From Allacma fusca (Eukaryota; Arthropoda; Collembola; Symphypleona; Sminthuridae), in contig OX359245.1 of assembly GCA_947179485.1 (NCBI GenBank), positions 60,251,067 to 60,315,066 on the forward strand: a DNA stretch of 64,000 nt, read 5' to 3'. The first letter of the stretch is position 1; every line of letters begins with the position of its first letter. Of this stretch, positions 38,835 to 50,456 are shown in pieces. A program made the position numbers and the translations under genes. The notes beneath the pieces were generated by a model that ran no database searches, was not told the origin of the DNA, and was given only the letters and a program-made list of their open reading frames with translations.

Positions 38835-40874
38835 TCATTGTAGTCTCGCATTTCCCAACTGTTTAAGCTTGACTGCTTGGGTTAAGCAGAAGACCAAATT
38901 TTCTCCAATCCATAAAACTGATGTAAGCAGGTAACACTGAAGTAGAACTTCGCAAACCATGTAAATGTTAACCCCAGAGTTTTCCTTTGACGAAAAAGAT
39001 TGTATATTACGAGCACTTTTGATTGTAAATTGTTTTTGCGACAAAGCTGAAGTGAATCGGTGCATTTCATCCCAGTAAAAATTTACACCGCTTGACAGCA
39101 ACAACCCTAATCTTTTTTTCACCACGTGATATTTGTATTTAATCAGATCCCCCTCAAAAATGACATACATCGTTTGGAGAAAAGTGTCATCAAAAACATG
39201 TCCATTATGAGCAAATTTTAGGGACGTATTCTTTTTCATCTGTTCTTTTAAAATGTTCCAGTGGAAATTCAGTTCTGTTGAGATTGTTAGCACAGCAGTT
39301 TTGGCTTTCGTAAGATTCGTCATAGCTAATTTGGTCAAATTTTCATTACAGATGCAGCGAACATCTCTAAAAGCCTCATATTTTTCAACGCTCCATCTCC
39401 AGTAGGATAAATCACCGTCCTTGTACGTAACTAAGGAAAAAATATCTGAGCAAGTCCGGTTGTTCTTGTAAAAGTACTTCATCTCATAAAAGGAATCCGA
39501 AATACTTGTACAAGCACCTCCAGGAATAAACAATGTGAAATTTTCTAATTCTCTCAGTTTGGTCCATGGCATCTGCATTGGGAATGCAACTAAAAAGTCG
39601 GATTTGATCATTCCTTTGTAACCATTTGAAATTACCAGGGCCATGAGAATCCAAATCGATACGACAGCTTTTGTTTTACGGTTCTGCATACCGAGTTTCA
39701 TTGACTGATCAACTAGTGTTCCGTATAGAAAAACAATAGCTCCTGCAGGTTTCGTTTTAGCACCAACGATCTTTGCAGACAAGAAAATAGCCCCTACCAA
39801 AATTGCTGTAATCAAGCATACCCAAACCATGTGTTCAAATGGAGCGTAGTAAATATCCAGTCCATTCCTTGCTTGGGTCACACTGTCAGAAGTAATAAAG
39901 TGAAAAACTGGCAGATGACCAAGGATTTGCATGTTACCAGCTTCAACTTGTTGACTAAATTTCAGTATTGGGTACTTGTCCCCATAAATTGTCGTGGCAT
40001 TAGGATTAACACCACTGCACAGAAAAATCATTGTATTCAAATATACTGACCAAGAATCCTTAATGCTATTTCGGTGTATGCAATTTTCTCCGTAATAATT
40101 GAAAAGATTGTCAAACTTAAAATAGATATTTCGTCCTTGAAGTATGCCAATTTCATAGGCCTCCTCAATTTCTCTGAAGCAATTGTCTTCAATTAAACCC
40201 GAGAAGCAGTCAGTATAGCCAAGTAAAGTTCTTGCATAGTTACGAACATACGAAAACTTGTTGTGTGTACTGTTGTGACGATTTAAGTAGAATACTGGGA
40301 TCCATTCATGAAAAAGTCGTCGAATTTTCTCATGAATATTCCAGTACAAACGATTACGTTGGACTAGATTTACGAGGACAAACAAATAGTCGTCGAATTC
40401 CAGATATTTTTCAACAATCTGGAACTCGTTGTCGTTTTTATTCCACTTTTGAAATGTGTAAAACGGCGGCTTTACTACAACCTCTTTGATTTTTTCCCAG
40501 TCGCAGTTAACCTTTTCAAAACTCCATACTTTTTCTGATAGGAAGGACACGAAGCATCGTGTAAAGGACTGTTTAAAAACATAAGGGTGCGAATATTCAG
40601 TGACATTCCTAAGCACTGTATTTCCGTAGTCACAAAAGCTTTTGTGCAGGACAAGTTCAAACGGAGTGGAAATTGATGATATATCAATAGCTTTAGAAAT
40701 GTCTGTGACTTTGATAAAACAATTGGAGTAATAATTTGTTGCTTCCCTCAAGTTTGTCAAATGTTCTTCAATTATTGTAATTTCAGGGACTGCTTTGGAA
40801 CGAATTAGAAGGGAAAACTTAGTTGACAAAACCACAACAAATATAGTTTTGATGATGGGTTGTAACTTCTGCAT
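38835..40874 (-). CDS. Divergent ionotropic receptor (IR-like), intact copy B
   Basis: 679 residues. The signal peptide is about 1-28 (MQKLQPIIKTIFVVVLSTKF). The first binding half includes YYSNCFIKVTDISK and KSFCDYGNTV. M1 follows APFEHMVWV, the pore stretch is VFLYGTLVDQSMKL, and M2 leads into ISNGYKGMIKSDFLVAFP. The second half has STELNFHWNILKEQ, and the last helix begins in SGVNIYMVCEVLLQCYLLTSVL, followed by a short basic tail. It is the functional-looking sister of the pseudogene at 31061-33111. The conserved upstream block lies 937 bp before the start (41811). It is intronless. Small differences at otherwise fixed sites (SDFLVAFP for SDFSVTFP) could change channel properties. Confidence 0.86.
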   Translation of the reverse strand: MQKLQPIIKTIFVVVLSTKFSLLIRSKAVPEITIIEEHLTNLREATNYYSNCFIKVTDISKAIDISSISTPFELVLHKSFCDYGNTVLRNVTEYSHPYVFKQSFTRCFVSFLSEKVWSFEKVNCDWEKIKEVVVKPPFYTFQKWNKNDNEFQIVEKYLEFDDYLFVLVNLVQRNRLYWNIHEKIRRLFHEWIPVFYLNRHNSTHNKFSYVRNYARTLLGYTDCFSGLIEDNCFREIEEAYEIGILQGRNIYFKFDNLFNYYGENCIHRNSIKDSWSVYLNTMIFLCSGVNPNATTIYGDKYPILKFSQQVEAGNMQILGHLPVFHFITSDSVTQARNGLDIYYAPFEHMVWVCLITAILVGAIFLSAKIVGAKTKPAGAIVFLYGTLVDQSMKLGMQNRKTKAVVSIWILMALVISNGYKGMIKSDFLVAFPMQMPWTKLRELENFTLFIPGGACTSISDSFYEMKYFYKNNRTCSDIFSLVTYKDGDLSYWRWSVEKYEAFRDVRCICNENLTKLAMTNLTKAKTAVLTISTELNFHWNILKEQMKKNTSLKFAHNGHVFDDTFLQTMYVIFEGDLIKYKYHVVKKRLGLLLSSGVNFYWDEMHRFTSALSQKQFTIKSARNIQSFSSKENSGVNIYMVCEVLLQCYLLTSVLWIGENLVFCLTQAVKLKQLGNARLQ

Positions 40875-41810
40875 TATTTAAATTCGTTGTAAGTGAAATA
40901 CTTCACACAAGATTTGCGTTCAAGTCAGGTTAATTTTTAAAAAACTTGTCCTGATCTGATCTGGCCTGAACTTGATTTGAACTAATTTTGAGAATTATTC
41001 TAACATTCGCGCTTGCACTGCATGATTCAAGTGCTCCAACAACTTTGTTTCACGATTGTTTGCCAATGGACAAGTGCATTGATTAGTTGTAAGAATAGAA
41101 AAATGGGTCAATGATAGTAGAATTGGATTTTTTCAAATCTGATACTTACAATACCTGGAAAATGGATTTGGAGAAAAGTAATTATTGGAATCGTAATTAG
41201 TGTCCGAAAAAAACAGAAAATTTGTTTCGACAATTCAAAGCTCTTTGTCAAATATTTCCTCCGTATGTCAAAGTTGAAAAAAATGATCCGCATTCAAGCC
41301 CCTTCCCCTCCCTGGTTGATAATTATTTAATCGTTAACAGGATAACTTACACAGCCGATGAAGTTCTTCATTTTAAAATTGCCAAAAAGTTTTGGAACAG
41401 CTGACTAGAGCATGAATGTTGCACTCATGCAGTCTCTGTAACCAATTCATGTCACCCATAATTTTGCCTAAAAAATATTGATATATTAGATAGTGATTCA
41501 TCTGCGTTTGCTTTTAAACTTTTTGTTAGCTTCAGAACAGGTGAACTGGGTAATAGCTAGTGCTCATTTTTTAATGGCGGCGAAACCCTGAGTACTAAGA
41601 ACACACTTAAAAAACAATAAGTTGGAGCTTTTAATTATTCAAAGTGGGCAACAGAATATATGAATTATTCTTGAGCACTAGTTATTGTAAATACTACTTT
41701 AATTTTGATGCAAACAAAACATAGCTCTGCTTCATATGTGTTCGAATTAAAAGAAGTATAAAGCGTAAACATTTTGATAACATTTTAGGGCTCAGTGACT
41801 TTGTATTTGG

Positions 41811-41872
41811 TTCAAAGTGAGGATGAAGACTGGCTTAGTTTAGTTTGAAGAAAGGGTGTATCCCAATCGTCT
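41811..41872 (-). promoter_or_regulatory. Conserved IR upstream block, copy B
   Basis: CAAAGTGAGGATGAAGACTG then GAAAGGGTGTATCCC on the plus strand, matching 24471, 34446 and 58663. Confidence 0.35.
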
Positions 41873-42335
41873 TTAATTATTATTTGTTTCAAAGTAGTTT
41901 TATTTCATTCAGTAAAGCATGTTTCAGGACCCACTTTATATACAGGTGAGTAATAAAATGCTATCATTGTCATAACTACTATATTATACTGTAAACGCCC
42001 GTTTATTTGCTGTGGAAAAAAACAAGTGAAATAGGTTACCGACATGTTCTCCACTAAGTTGAAGTAATATTGTTTCTAGAAATACATAATTCTGATTATA
42101 TCAAATGTATAGTTTTGAAACCTCGTGCTTGAGTATCATGCTGAAGTTAATTAATGAACGTTGAATTAGTTTAATTGTCAGAGTAGAGAAAATCAAGGAT
42201 ATATGTACGTTTTCAGGATTTCTTAAATTAAACATGTAATTATATCAGGTTACCTAATTATATAACATCTAATATTTATATTTCCTCCAAATATAAAACC
42301 ATTACACCAAATGAATTTTTTACTATCTATGATTA

Positions 42336-43047
42336 CAACCAAACATGGCTAGCCGAAAAATAAGGTTTCCGCTGGTTAGTTTTAGGTAATGGTCAAATTT
42401 TTTCTGTTTTTGTTTTCGGTATTTTAAATACCGCCCGACTTTTCATGTAACTTGTATTCGAGATTAAATTGTTACAGTTAGGGTAATTTGATCGAATTCG
42501 ATGTTCAATTACTCTAGAACTTAGAGCGTTGAAATTTAAAATGGTTTCCACACAATTTCAAGAGAGTGATACAATTAATAAATATAGGAATTAAACTATT
42601 AAATTAAATATTTTCATAAGAGTTTCATTCTACAGAGTGCCAAGAAACCTACAGTATTTGCTCAATGAAACCTCCCAGCCCATAGTAAAGCACGTAACTA
42701 TTCTTTGTCGCAGTTTTGTCGTCAGCAAATATTCTTGCTAAAATGCAATCAAGACCGTTATGTTTACCTTTGTTTGTTCCATTTCGAAAACAAATGGCTG
42801 AAGAAATCGTTGTTACAGGTTAGGTGTTAATATGAATGTTGACGGGTTGTGTATAAGTATCACCGGTTGTTATTGTTTGAGCAGTATCATGTAAAGTGAA
42901 AATTACTCTGCACAAGACTTCGCTAGCCCAAATAAAGAAGTTAAACTGTCAAATGTTTTCACACAATACCATTCCTTCCAGATTTTCTTACTTTAATTGA
43001 CAAAAATCACTACATGCGGTTACATGTTCCACAAATCTTAGCTAAGT
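42336..43047. other. Intergenic, nothing recognised
   Basis: About 700 bp, AT-rich, downstream of the next IR pseudogene. No motif-bearing frame. Confidence 0.5.
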
Positions 43048-45068
43048 TTAAAATTTGAATGCAAAATTTGATTTAGGTTGACCTCTATTGAAGAAACCAT
43101 ACAGCATAATTTCTATTGTAAATAAAACGACTGCGAATAAATTACAGTAAAGCAGTACTTTACATACGATATAAATGTGAACTCCAGAGTTTTCATTTGA
43201 CGAAAACGTTTGCCTGTCCCTCGCACGTTTGATTTTTAAATATTTTCCTGACAATGATGTCGTGAAACGATGCATTTCATCCCAGTAAAAATTCACTCCA
43301 CTCGACAGCAACTGTCCTAATCTTTTTTTCATTACATGATATTTGTCTTTAATCAGATCCCCCACAAAAATTACATACATCCTTTCACGAAACATATCAT
43401 CGAAAATCTTCCCATTATGTGCAAACTTCAGAGACCTATTCTTCCGCATCTGCTCCTCCAAAATGCTCCAGTGTAAGTTCAAATCAGTTTCAAGAGTCAG
43501 CACAGCAGTGTTAGGTTCTGTAAGATTTGTCACAGCGAGTTGGGTCAAATTTTCGTTACAAATTAATGCAAACAAACTTTTGAATATCAATATATTTTTG
43601 ATCGTCCCATCTCAAGTATTTCAGATCACCTTCTGTGTACGAAGCAGTTGAGAAATATTCGAAACATGTTCGATTATTTTCGTAGAAGTATTTCATATCA
43701 TAAATCCAATTATTTGTGGTTACTTGCACGCAATACCCTCCAGGAATAAACAGTGTAAAATTTTGTAGTTCTTTCAGCACGGTCCATAGCATCTGCATTG
43801 GGAAGGAAATTGAAAAATCGGACTTCACCATTCCTTTGTAAGCATTTGAAATCACAAGAGCCATTAATATCCAAATTCCAGCTACAGATTTTATTCTACC
43901 ATTCTGCAAGCGAAGTTTCACAGCCTGGTCAATTATTGTTCCCCATAGAAAATAAATTTCTGCTAGGGTGGCCTTCGGATGTCGAATATCGGAAGAGACA
44001 TGCAAATGGCCGCTAGTAAAATCACTGTAGCCAGAATTACCCAAACCGTGGTTTCAAATGGGGAGTAGTTAATATTCAGACCACTCCGGGTTTGAAATGC
44101 ACTATCAGAAGTAATAAAATGAAACATTGGCGGATGACCAAGTATTTGCATATTTCCAGACTCAACTCTTTGATTGAATTTCAGTGACGGGTGTGACCCT
44201 TGCTTAAATGTTACGTTAGAAATCAAACCGCTGCATAGAAACATCAGCGTATTCAAATATACAGACCAGGATTCGTTGTCTGGATTGTGAGGAATGCAAC
44301 TGATTCCATAATTTGAGAGATAATGCAGGGCAAAGTATACTTTTCTCCCTTGCTGTATTGACCTTCCATAATAATTCTCAATTTCACTAAAACAATTATC
44401 TTCAAAAGAATCGTAGAAGCAATGCATATTACAAATAGGATCCAATGCACAAACATTTGAATATTTAAAGTGTGTACTGTTGTGAAGCTTCAAGCTGAAT
44501 ATTGGTGTCACTTCCAGGAACAATTTTTTAATAATTTCCGGAATTTCAGTGTGGTAATTTTTATTTTCACGTCGTTCCACGATTACGAAAATAGTATCAC
44601 TGAATTCGAGATATTTTTCTACAATCTTGAACCCGTCATCCTCATCCCATTTTTTAAGTTCATAAAAGGGTAACTTTACTATTGTGCGCGTGAGTTTTGT
44701 CAAATCACAATTTACACGATAGGAATAAATTCTTGGGATTATTTCCGAAATGAAGGACACAAAACAGCGCATGAAGGACTGCTTAAAGGCAAAGGGGTGG
44801 GAATATTCACTGACTTTCCGCGACACCGGATTGTCGTAGTCACAAAACTGTCGTAGAAGACAAGCTCAAAAGGAGTGGAAATCGATGAAAAATCAATAAC
44901 TTTTGAAGGATCTGTAACTTTGATAAAACAATGGGAGTAAAAGTTGGTGATTTGTCTCAAGCTCATAAAATGTTCTTTAATCGTTAATGTGCAATGAATG
45001 ACGCAAGATACAAGGAAAATCTTGAATAAGAAAACTATTGATAGGATGATAATTTGTACCTTTTGCAT
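43048..45068 (-). pseudogene. IR pseudogene with three frame breaks
   Basis: The minus strand from 45068 reads as an IR with signal peptide (MQKVQIIILSIVFLFKIFL) and TIKEHFMSLRQITNFYSHC. One base is missing near 44845, just before FCDYDNPVSRK. A second frame change near 43975 falls between M1 and the pore region. A 4-bp insertion (AATT) near 43563 precedes CNENLTQLAVTNL. Between these the frames are long and well conserved, including SNAYKGMVKSDFSISFP and SLKFAHNGKIFDD, so the gene died recently. It is the closest in-window relative of the heavily damaged pseudogene at 25005-27473. Confidence 0.82.
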
Positions 45069-45704
45069 TGTGTTAATTCCTTATTAATGCAAATACTTAT
45101 TTCTAATTATACGACAAATTAAAATAAATTGGAAAGTATTCAGAAGAAACTAGCATTCAAGCCATCCACCAAGGTGGATGGGAAAACTGGGATTGCAATG
45201 ATTTGCAATTTTTAAAAAACATTAAACTGAACATTATATAATTAGGCCGTTTTTACATAGGCTGTTCTTCGTTTAAATAAATACAACGGATCCTTTAATC
45301 CTGCAATCCGTTTCGATTGGGTAAAATCTGTAACAGAAACTTACTTTGTCGTTAAATTTAAAAGACATATTAATTTAAGGGAGGTCACTTCTGGACCGGT
45401 CAGGGTAAAAAAAACTAATAAAGACCCTCAGATTCCATGCAGAACAGCAATGTTCTGGATGGATAAGTAAAATATAAACAGATAAAATATGTAAAAATAA
45501 ATAAAGATAAATTATAATGTCTACAAATGCAGCATGCATAGATTGTTAGCAGAACAGTTGCCAATAAATATTTTTCCGTTCAGCATTATCTGGTGTTTGA
45601 ATATAATATCTAAAGAATATTGTCATTTCATTTCGAACAAGTATTGAAGTCCTCTAGGTAAATGAATATAATATTATCTATTGAAACTGTTTCCAAAATG
45701 GGTT
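45069..45704. other. IR upstream flank, no gene
   Basis: Diverged counterpart of 27480-27750 and 35600-35850 (TTCATTTCATTT...AAGTCCTC words near 45620-45660). No coding signal. Confidence 0.45.
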
Positions 45705-46193
45705 GAATTTTAGTGATTGTGATCGGTAGTTTGGTCTGCTTGTAATAACGTTGTTGGGCGTATTGTTTTCGATAACGGATCACAGTTTGTTTCTAAAACC
45801 CTAGTGAAATGGTGTGACAAGATAGGAATTGAACCACTCTTTATAGCATTATCACATCCTCAAGCCTATTTAACTGAGAGATATAACCGTACCGTGAAAA
45901 ATAGAATCATGATTGCTATTGTACTTGGAAAGTTTAAGCCAGAGAATGTGTGCGAAGATAAAATTTATTTAAATATTAGACCACTTTCATTAAGTACCTT
46001 TTTAAATAATTTTAAATTTATTACATAAAAGCGTATAATTCAATATTGAAAACAATTTCATTAGGCAATCGTCCCATGTTTTCTCAGGAAAGTAAATATC
46101 CGTGGTCAAGTTTGGCAAAGTACCTTTCTCTGAAAACAATATTCCTACAAAATGACTTACTGGAGTGCTGATAATGATAAAGATGCAAATGTT
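45705..46193. repeat. 489-bp duplicated segment, copy 1
   Basis: Matches 55321-55809 with one difference noticed (46078 region, G versus T). It joins an integrase fragment on the plus strand to a chemoreceptor-like fragment on the minus strand. After 46193 the two loci differ. The second then resumes matching at 47757-47881, as if 1.56 kb were absent from copy 2 or inserted in copy 1. Confidence 0.85.
45750..45935 (+). pseudogene. Retroelement integrase core fragment
   Basis: The plus strand reads VGRIVFDNGSQFVSKTL, and later HPQAYLTERYNRTVKNRI. The second catalytic Asp (FDNGSQF) and the catalytic Glu (TERYNR) of a DDE integrase are visible. Nothing of the RT, RNase H or first Asp is left. 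The frame then runs into unrelated sequence and stops at 46028. Confidence 0.65.
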
Positions 46194-46334
46194 TGCAAAA
46201 GAGGGAAGTTTGAATTTCGTAAGTGACGGACGTGAATTTAGAATCACCTGCTGAAATATGTTTTTGTCGGCTAGTTTCGCTACACATTTTGGGTACATTT
46301 TGTCCTGAAGGGTAAACCCAACATAGATAGTCAT
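46002..46334 (-). pseudogene. 7TM chemoreceptor-like fragment (gustatory-receptor style)
   Basis: 110 residues with one clear membrane helix (ANICIFIIISTPVSHFVGILF). It is followed by LTTDIYFPEKTWDDCLMKLFSILNYT, which continues left past 46002 into NLKIIF-like sequence. The fragment at 51730-51939 repeats this second part (ADIYLPQKKWNGCFMQMFTILTWT). The wording resembles arthropod gustatory receptor N-terminal regions, but identification is by impression only. No start-to-stop gene can be built. Confidence 0.4.
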
Positions 46335-46518
46335 CTCAGCGAAGACTAATAATACTGCAGATACTTATTCATTGTTTTAACTACATTGTCGATGTCCAGC
46401 TGTTTATGTCCATGCACTCTACAACTACCCATACGAGAGGATACTCCTGTGACGTCACAGCTAAATGACGAAGGCCCTGTGATCAAAGAAACCTAAACTT
46501 GACTGTCCAGCCGGAAAT

Positions 46519-47310
46519 ATGAAGACTTTAGACGACCTTTTTGAAGTGATCTCTAAACTCCGAAATGACATAGGCTCCATTAGGAATGATGTGATGGAAA
46601 TAAAAGCGACCATATGTCCTCAAGTTACTGAAAATACTGCAAGGCTTAACGATCTCTCAACCCGGATGGAAGTAATTGAACTCAACGAGAGAAGGCTAAA
46701 TTTGATCATTCACGGAATTGAATACAAAAGCATGGAGACGGACGAGAAGCTTAATGTCAAAATTAAATCCTTTATTGCAAATGACTTAAAAATAGGTGAT
46801 GACAAGGTGGAAGTTGTTGATTTTTGGAGACTTGGAAAACCATCTGTTTCTACTCGACCTATAATAATCAGACTGAGTAAGGAGAGGGACCGCAGGATCT
46901 TGTTTAAACACATAAAAAATCTCAAAGGCTCCCCGATCAGAATTCAGGATGATGTTCCTCCATGAGAGTTAAGAGATCAGTACTTCTACAAGCAAGAAAA
47001 ACAGCCATAGCGGATAATCGAAGTGTTAAATTGTCGGCTAACAACATCACAATCGACGGATGTGTCTACACAGTGAATCATAAAAATGATCTTGTCTTGA
47101 CTTCTAAGTCTTCTGATTGTGAAGCTAGTACTTTCTCGAGTAAAAAATCCTGATATGTACATACCTGTCCTCACTACAACTGCAAGTGAATCAATTAACT
47201 GTGTTTCCTGGAATGTGAATGGTGTGTGATCTAAAGATGAAACCTCCCTGAAATTACAGAACGTTATAGAATCGAATGTACTAACAATGAAACCTCCAAA
47301 ATGCAACAAT
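46519..47310 (+). pseudogene. LINE relic: ORF1-like protein and start of endonuclease
   Basis: 46519-46965 encodes 148 residues. A coiled-coil-prone N-terminus is followed by an RRM-like block (LNLIIHGIEYKSMETDEKL, FWRLGKPSVSTRPIIIRL, LKGSPIRIQDDVP). This is the standard ORF1 layout of many LINEs, whose product binds the element RNA. A frame change and stop end it. About 200 bp on, a frame with INCVSWNVNGV resembles the start of the LINE endonuclease. The rest is missing. It lies in the stretch absent from the second copy of the neighbouring duplication. Confidence 0.65.
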
Positions 47311-48049
47311 CAAACTTCATCCCATCATTATTAGTTTCTTGAAACCTGAATCAACCACGAAAACTATACGTACTCTAACGTGCCTTTTCTTATCTCTAGA
47401 GTAATACCCAGTCTACGTCTGAACTCTGATAAATTATTTTTCGGCAAATCAATCATCTACCAAACTGGCCTTTGCAACCTATGCAACGCACCTATATATC
47501 AATACAACTGGAACCACTTCATTTTGGTGCGGTTAATTTAAATGTGCTAAGAAAGTCTATATTTAATATTGCTGGAGAAACCAAGACTGACGACGATCTA
47601 GCGATGAAGTGATATAATTTGATACAAACAAATGATCAAAGTGTTGCAGCGTTAAATAATTTTTTCTTTTGTTTCTTTTTTTTGAACTCTGTAAACCTAT
47701 AAGCAAATTTCCTAAGTCACTGTATCCACCTATTGAAGGGGCAGTAGCCCAAATCGATAAAACCTTACATACATACATACATAATACGAAGCATTATGCT
47801 GAATTTAAATTCTTGAAAATTCAATATATCTGGGAAAACATGTATTGCAAACTAGGGGAATGAAACAATGGACGTGTTTATTAGGGTTCCCACTTTTTGA
47901 AACGTCATTCCGGGACAAAATAACTTTAAATTTTGTTTACGTATACACGATTCCTAATTGTATTTTTCAGCTTTTTTGGCAGCTGTTAACATTTTCTTGT
48001 TTTCCGGTTTGTTCAAAAAAGAAACCAATTCACAACATGAAAAATGCAC
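47311..48049. other. Transposon debris; terminal-repeat-like start at 47882
   Basis: AT-rich filler. A CATACATACATAC run lies near 47767. TAGGGTTCCCA at 47882, followed by CGTCATTCCGGGACA, looks like a hAT left end with TCCCGGAAT-type subterminal words. The same words recur at 49260-49370. Confidence 0.35.
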
Positions 48050-49010
48050 ATTAAGGCGGACTTAAAACTCTGCCTTCACAAGTTTTGTTGACATTAAGTT
48101 TCTCTCGGCTGTCCAAACTTTTTTCATTAGGCTGAAATTACTTTCTGCAATTCATTGTAAAGTTGGTCTTCGTTTAATTTAATACCAAATGCAACGGCAA
48201 TATTTAGTAAATAAGCCATGGATACTAAGAATTCCTCTGATTTCAAATTTAGTAGTTCCATTTTCAGAAAACAATTAGTTTTACTGAAGTCAAAATGTTT
48301 GCTTAAATAGGTCTGCAGTGATTTCAAAAAAATCCAAAGGTTCCTGCTGAAAGCGCTTTTGTTTTGTTGCGGAAATAAATTTTTCCGAATTGCTTTAGCG
48401 TTACTTCCATAAAATTTATCGTATTGGTTTACAGAACTGTCCGGAAAAGATTTCATTATTGTGTGAACTTCCGTAGAAGTACAATCATTACACTCATAAC
48501 ATTAAAATGGGCAAATGCATTTATTGTAAAATAATGTGCACAGTATATTGGTAACATTCGGCTAGGCATTCTACTTTCGCAGCAACTTCATTGCTGTTAT
48601 GACATACAACCTTGCGATTAACAGCAGGGCAGTCACTTTGTTCCTTCAAAAGAAAATATGACTTCAAAGCTGACCTATTAGAAAGGAATCTATCCAGTGC
48701 TGGAAGTAAGGAAAGCCACATCCACAAATTCACATAACTGTTTTAAAGAGTCTAGTCTCTGCGCAGACGGGCCAGATTCGCTAAAACCCTTTCAAACTAA
48801 GCCTTCAACATTAATTGATAATTTATTGCATGCATTTTTCACAGCGTTGTGCATAATGTGATATTTGCAATTAGCAGCAACAATTTACATGTGAGATTTA
48901 ACAAACCCAAATTCTTCAAACTTCACAGAGAAAGTCGCTTTACACACTAAAATCCTATCAGGGGTCTGGTTATCTTTGCTATTTCGACTTAACCAATTGT
49001 TTGAATTGAC
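48050..49010 (-). pseudogene. hAT transposase relic, minus strand
   Basis: Read leftward from 49010, the scraps appear in the order expected of a hAT transposase. First comes MHNAVKNACNKLS, then LWMWLSLLPALDRFLSNRSALKSYF (split here; 48733-48521). Next is QYDKFYGSNAKAIRKNLFPQQ (48456-48127), and last a C-terminal dimerisation-like FSLMKKVWTAERNLMS near 48130-48060. Stops and frame changes separate them. A second copy of the C-terminal part lies in opposite orientation at 49560-50078. Confidence 0.6.
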
Positions 49011-49254
49011 AAACTCTTCCCATATCGAATTGTAAAACCTAGACCTTTTTAATTATTACCTGATATTACCTGATTTTGTTACGCTTGTAATCACATTTTT
49101 CTACTTTTTTAAGTTTTATGTAGATGGCACGTGATGCTCTTGTTTGAATCGAGCTCCTCTAGAACGAAATATTTTATTTTTATCTTAAAAACTAATAGAC
49201 CATAGACTGTTTATACAACATTTAATTCCACTAGTTTATGGCAACGTCTTGTCA

Positions 49255-49375
49255 ACAGTTTCTAGGGTTCTCAGACGTCCCGGAATGCTCGGGACAGACC
49301 CGGAATGACACTCCTTGTCCCGCGTCCGGGAAGAGTGTATTCCGGGACACGTAATGTCCCGGAAATGTCAAGCTC
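49255..49375. repeat. TCCCGGAAT-rich terminal-like patch
   Basis: TAGGGTTCTCAG at 49261 starts a patch with six or so GTCCCGGA/TCCGGGA words in both orientations. This is typical of transposase-binding subterminal repeats, and matches 47882-47915. Confidence 0.4.
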
Positions 49376-49559
49376 AAAAAGTTATGAAAATTATTAGTTT
49401 TTATTGTCGCTGATGCAGAAATAGCTGTGAAAAAGTTGGTTTGCAATGAATACTAAATTGAGCAATTTTGAGATGTAAGTTGGAAATTATTAATACTATT
49501 GAAAGAGTACTCAAGAAAAAATTATCTTTTGTTGCTTTTCGTCATTTCAAGAAATTTCA

Positions 49560-50078
49560 TCGTTTTCAATAAACTTTTGGTATAAATTTACCCCTGGAAC
49601 AAAAAAGCACTTTAAACAGTAAGCTTTGAATTTTTTGAAATCAAAGACCTATTTAATCAGACATTTTGATTTCAGTGGTAATAATATTATTTTGAAAATG
49701 GAACTACTAAATTTGAAATCAAAGGAATTCTTAGTATACATAGCTTATTTACTACATTTTGCCGATGCACTCGGTATTAAATTAAACGAGGACCGGCTGT
49801 ACAATATATTTTGCTTACTTCGTCAAAGTTATGAACTTTTGATTGTGATTAGATTGGTCGGTGCAAAGTGGGTTGAGTTTTTAAGAAAGAACAATGTCCT
49901 AAACTATTCAAGCTTGTATCGTTCGTGCTGTCAATTCCTGCTGGCAGACGCTTTTGCAAAAAGGTATTTCAGCCTAATGAAGAACGTTTGGACAGCCGAG
50001 AGAAACTTCATGTCAACGGAACTTGTGAAGGCAGAGCTTCAAGTCAGGCTTAATAATTATGCCCTTTTCATGTTGTGA
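49560..50078 (+). pseudogene. hAT transposase C-terminal relic, plus strand
   Basis: The ORF from 49626 (150 residues) contains LKMELLNLKSKEFLVYIAYL and ADALGIKLNEDRLYN, shared with the relic on the other strand. It ends with LADAFAKRYFSLMKNVW and ERNFMSTELVKAELQVRLN, which is like the hAT C-terminal dimerisation region. The N-terminal two-thirds is missing. Confidence 0.55.
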
Positions 50079-50456
50079 TTTTTTTTTCTTTTTTTGAACA
50101 AACCAAAAAGCAAGAAAATGTTATTAGATGCCAAAAATACAATTAAAAATCATTTAAATTAAATTCGATTCCTTCAGGTACAGGTATGAGGGCTTGAAAT
50201 AATTGTACCTGACTTCCAAGTACTATAATACTATAATAACTCTTTAGGTATACTTGAACAGTGTTGCATCTATTCATATATTGTATCAGTTTTATAGACT
50301 GCAGTCTCAAACTGTAATAATTAATATTATTAAAAGTAAAATAATAATAGATTATGTAGTAAAGTATATTTAGAGTATTAAAAGCATATTTAATTCGATC
50401 ATGAATTTTTATGAATGAGAAATTGTGTCAGGTGGAATATGTTAAACTGTTTAGTT
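50079..50456. other. Intergenic, nothing recognised
   Basis: AT-rich, with TAATA-type simple stretches near 50215-50350. Confidence 0.5.

Larger units (their letters stand above)
35550..42335. repeat. Segmental duplication, copy B
   Basis: Counterpart of 27400-34940 (see there). It lacks the 847-bp hAT and the SINE, and keeps about 1.15 kb at 37243-38389 that copy A lost. At its left edge only the leader of an IR remains: an MQKK start at 35598 reading leftward to a stop near 35556. Confidence 0.8.
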
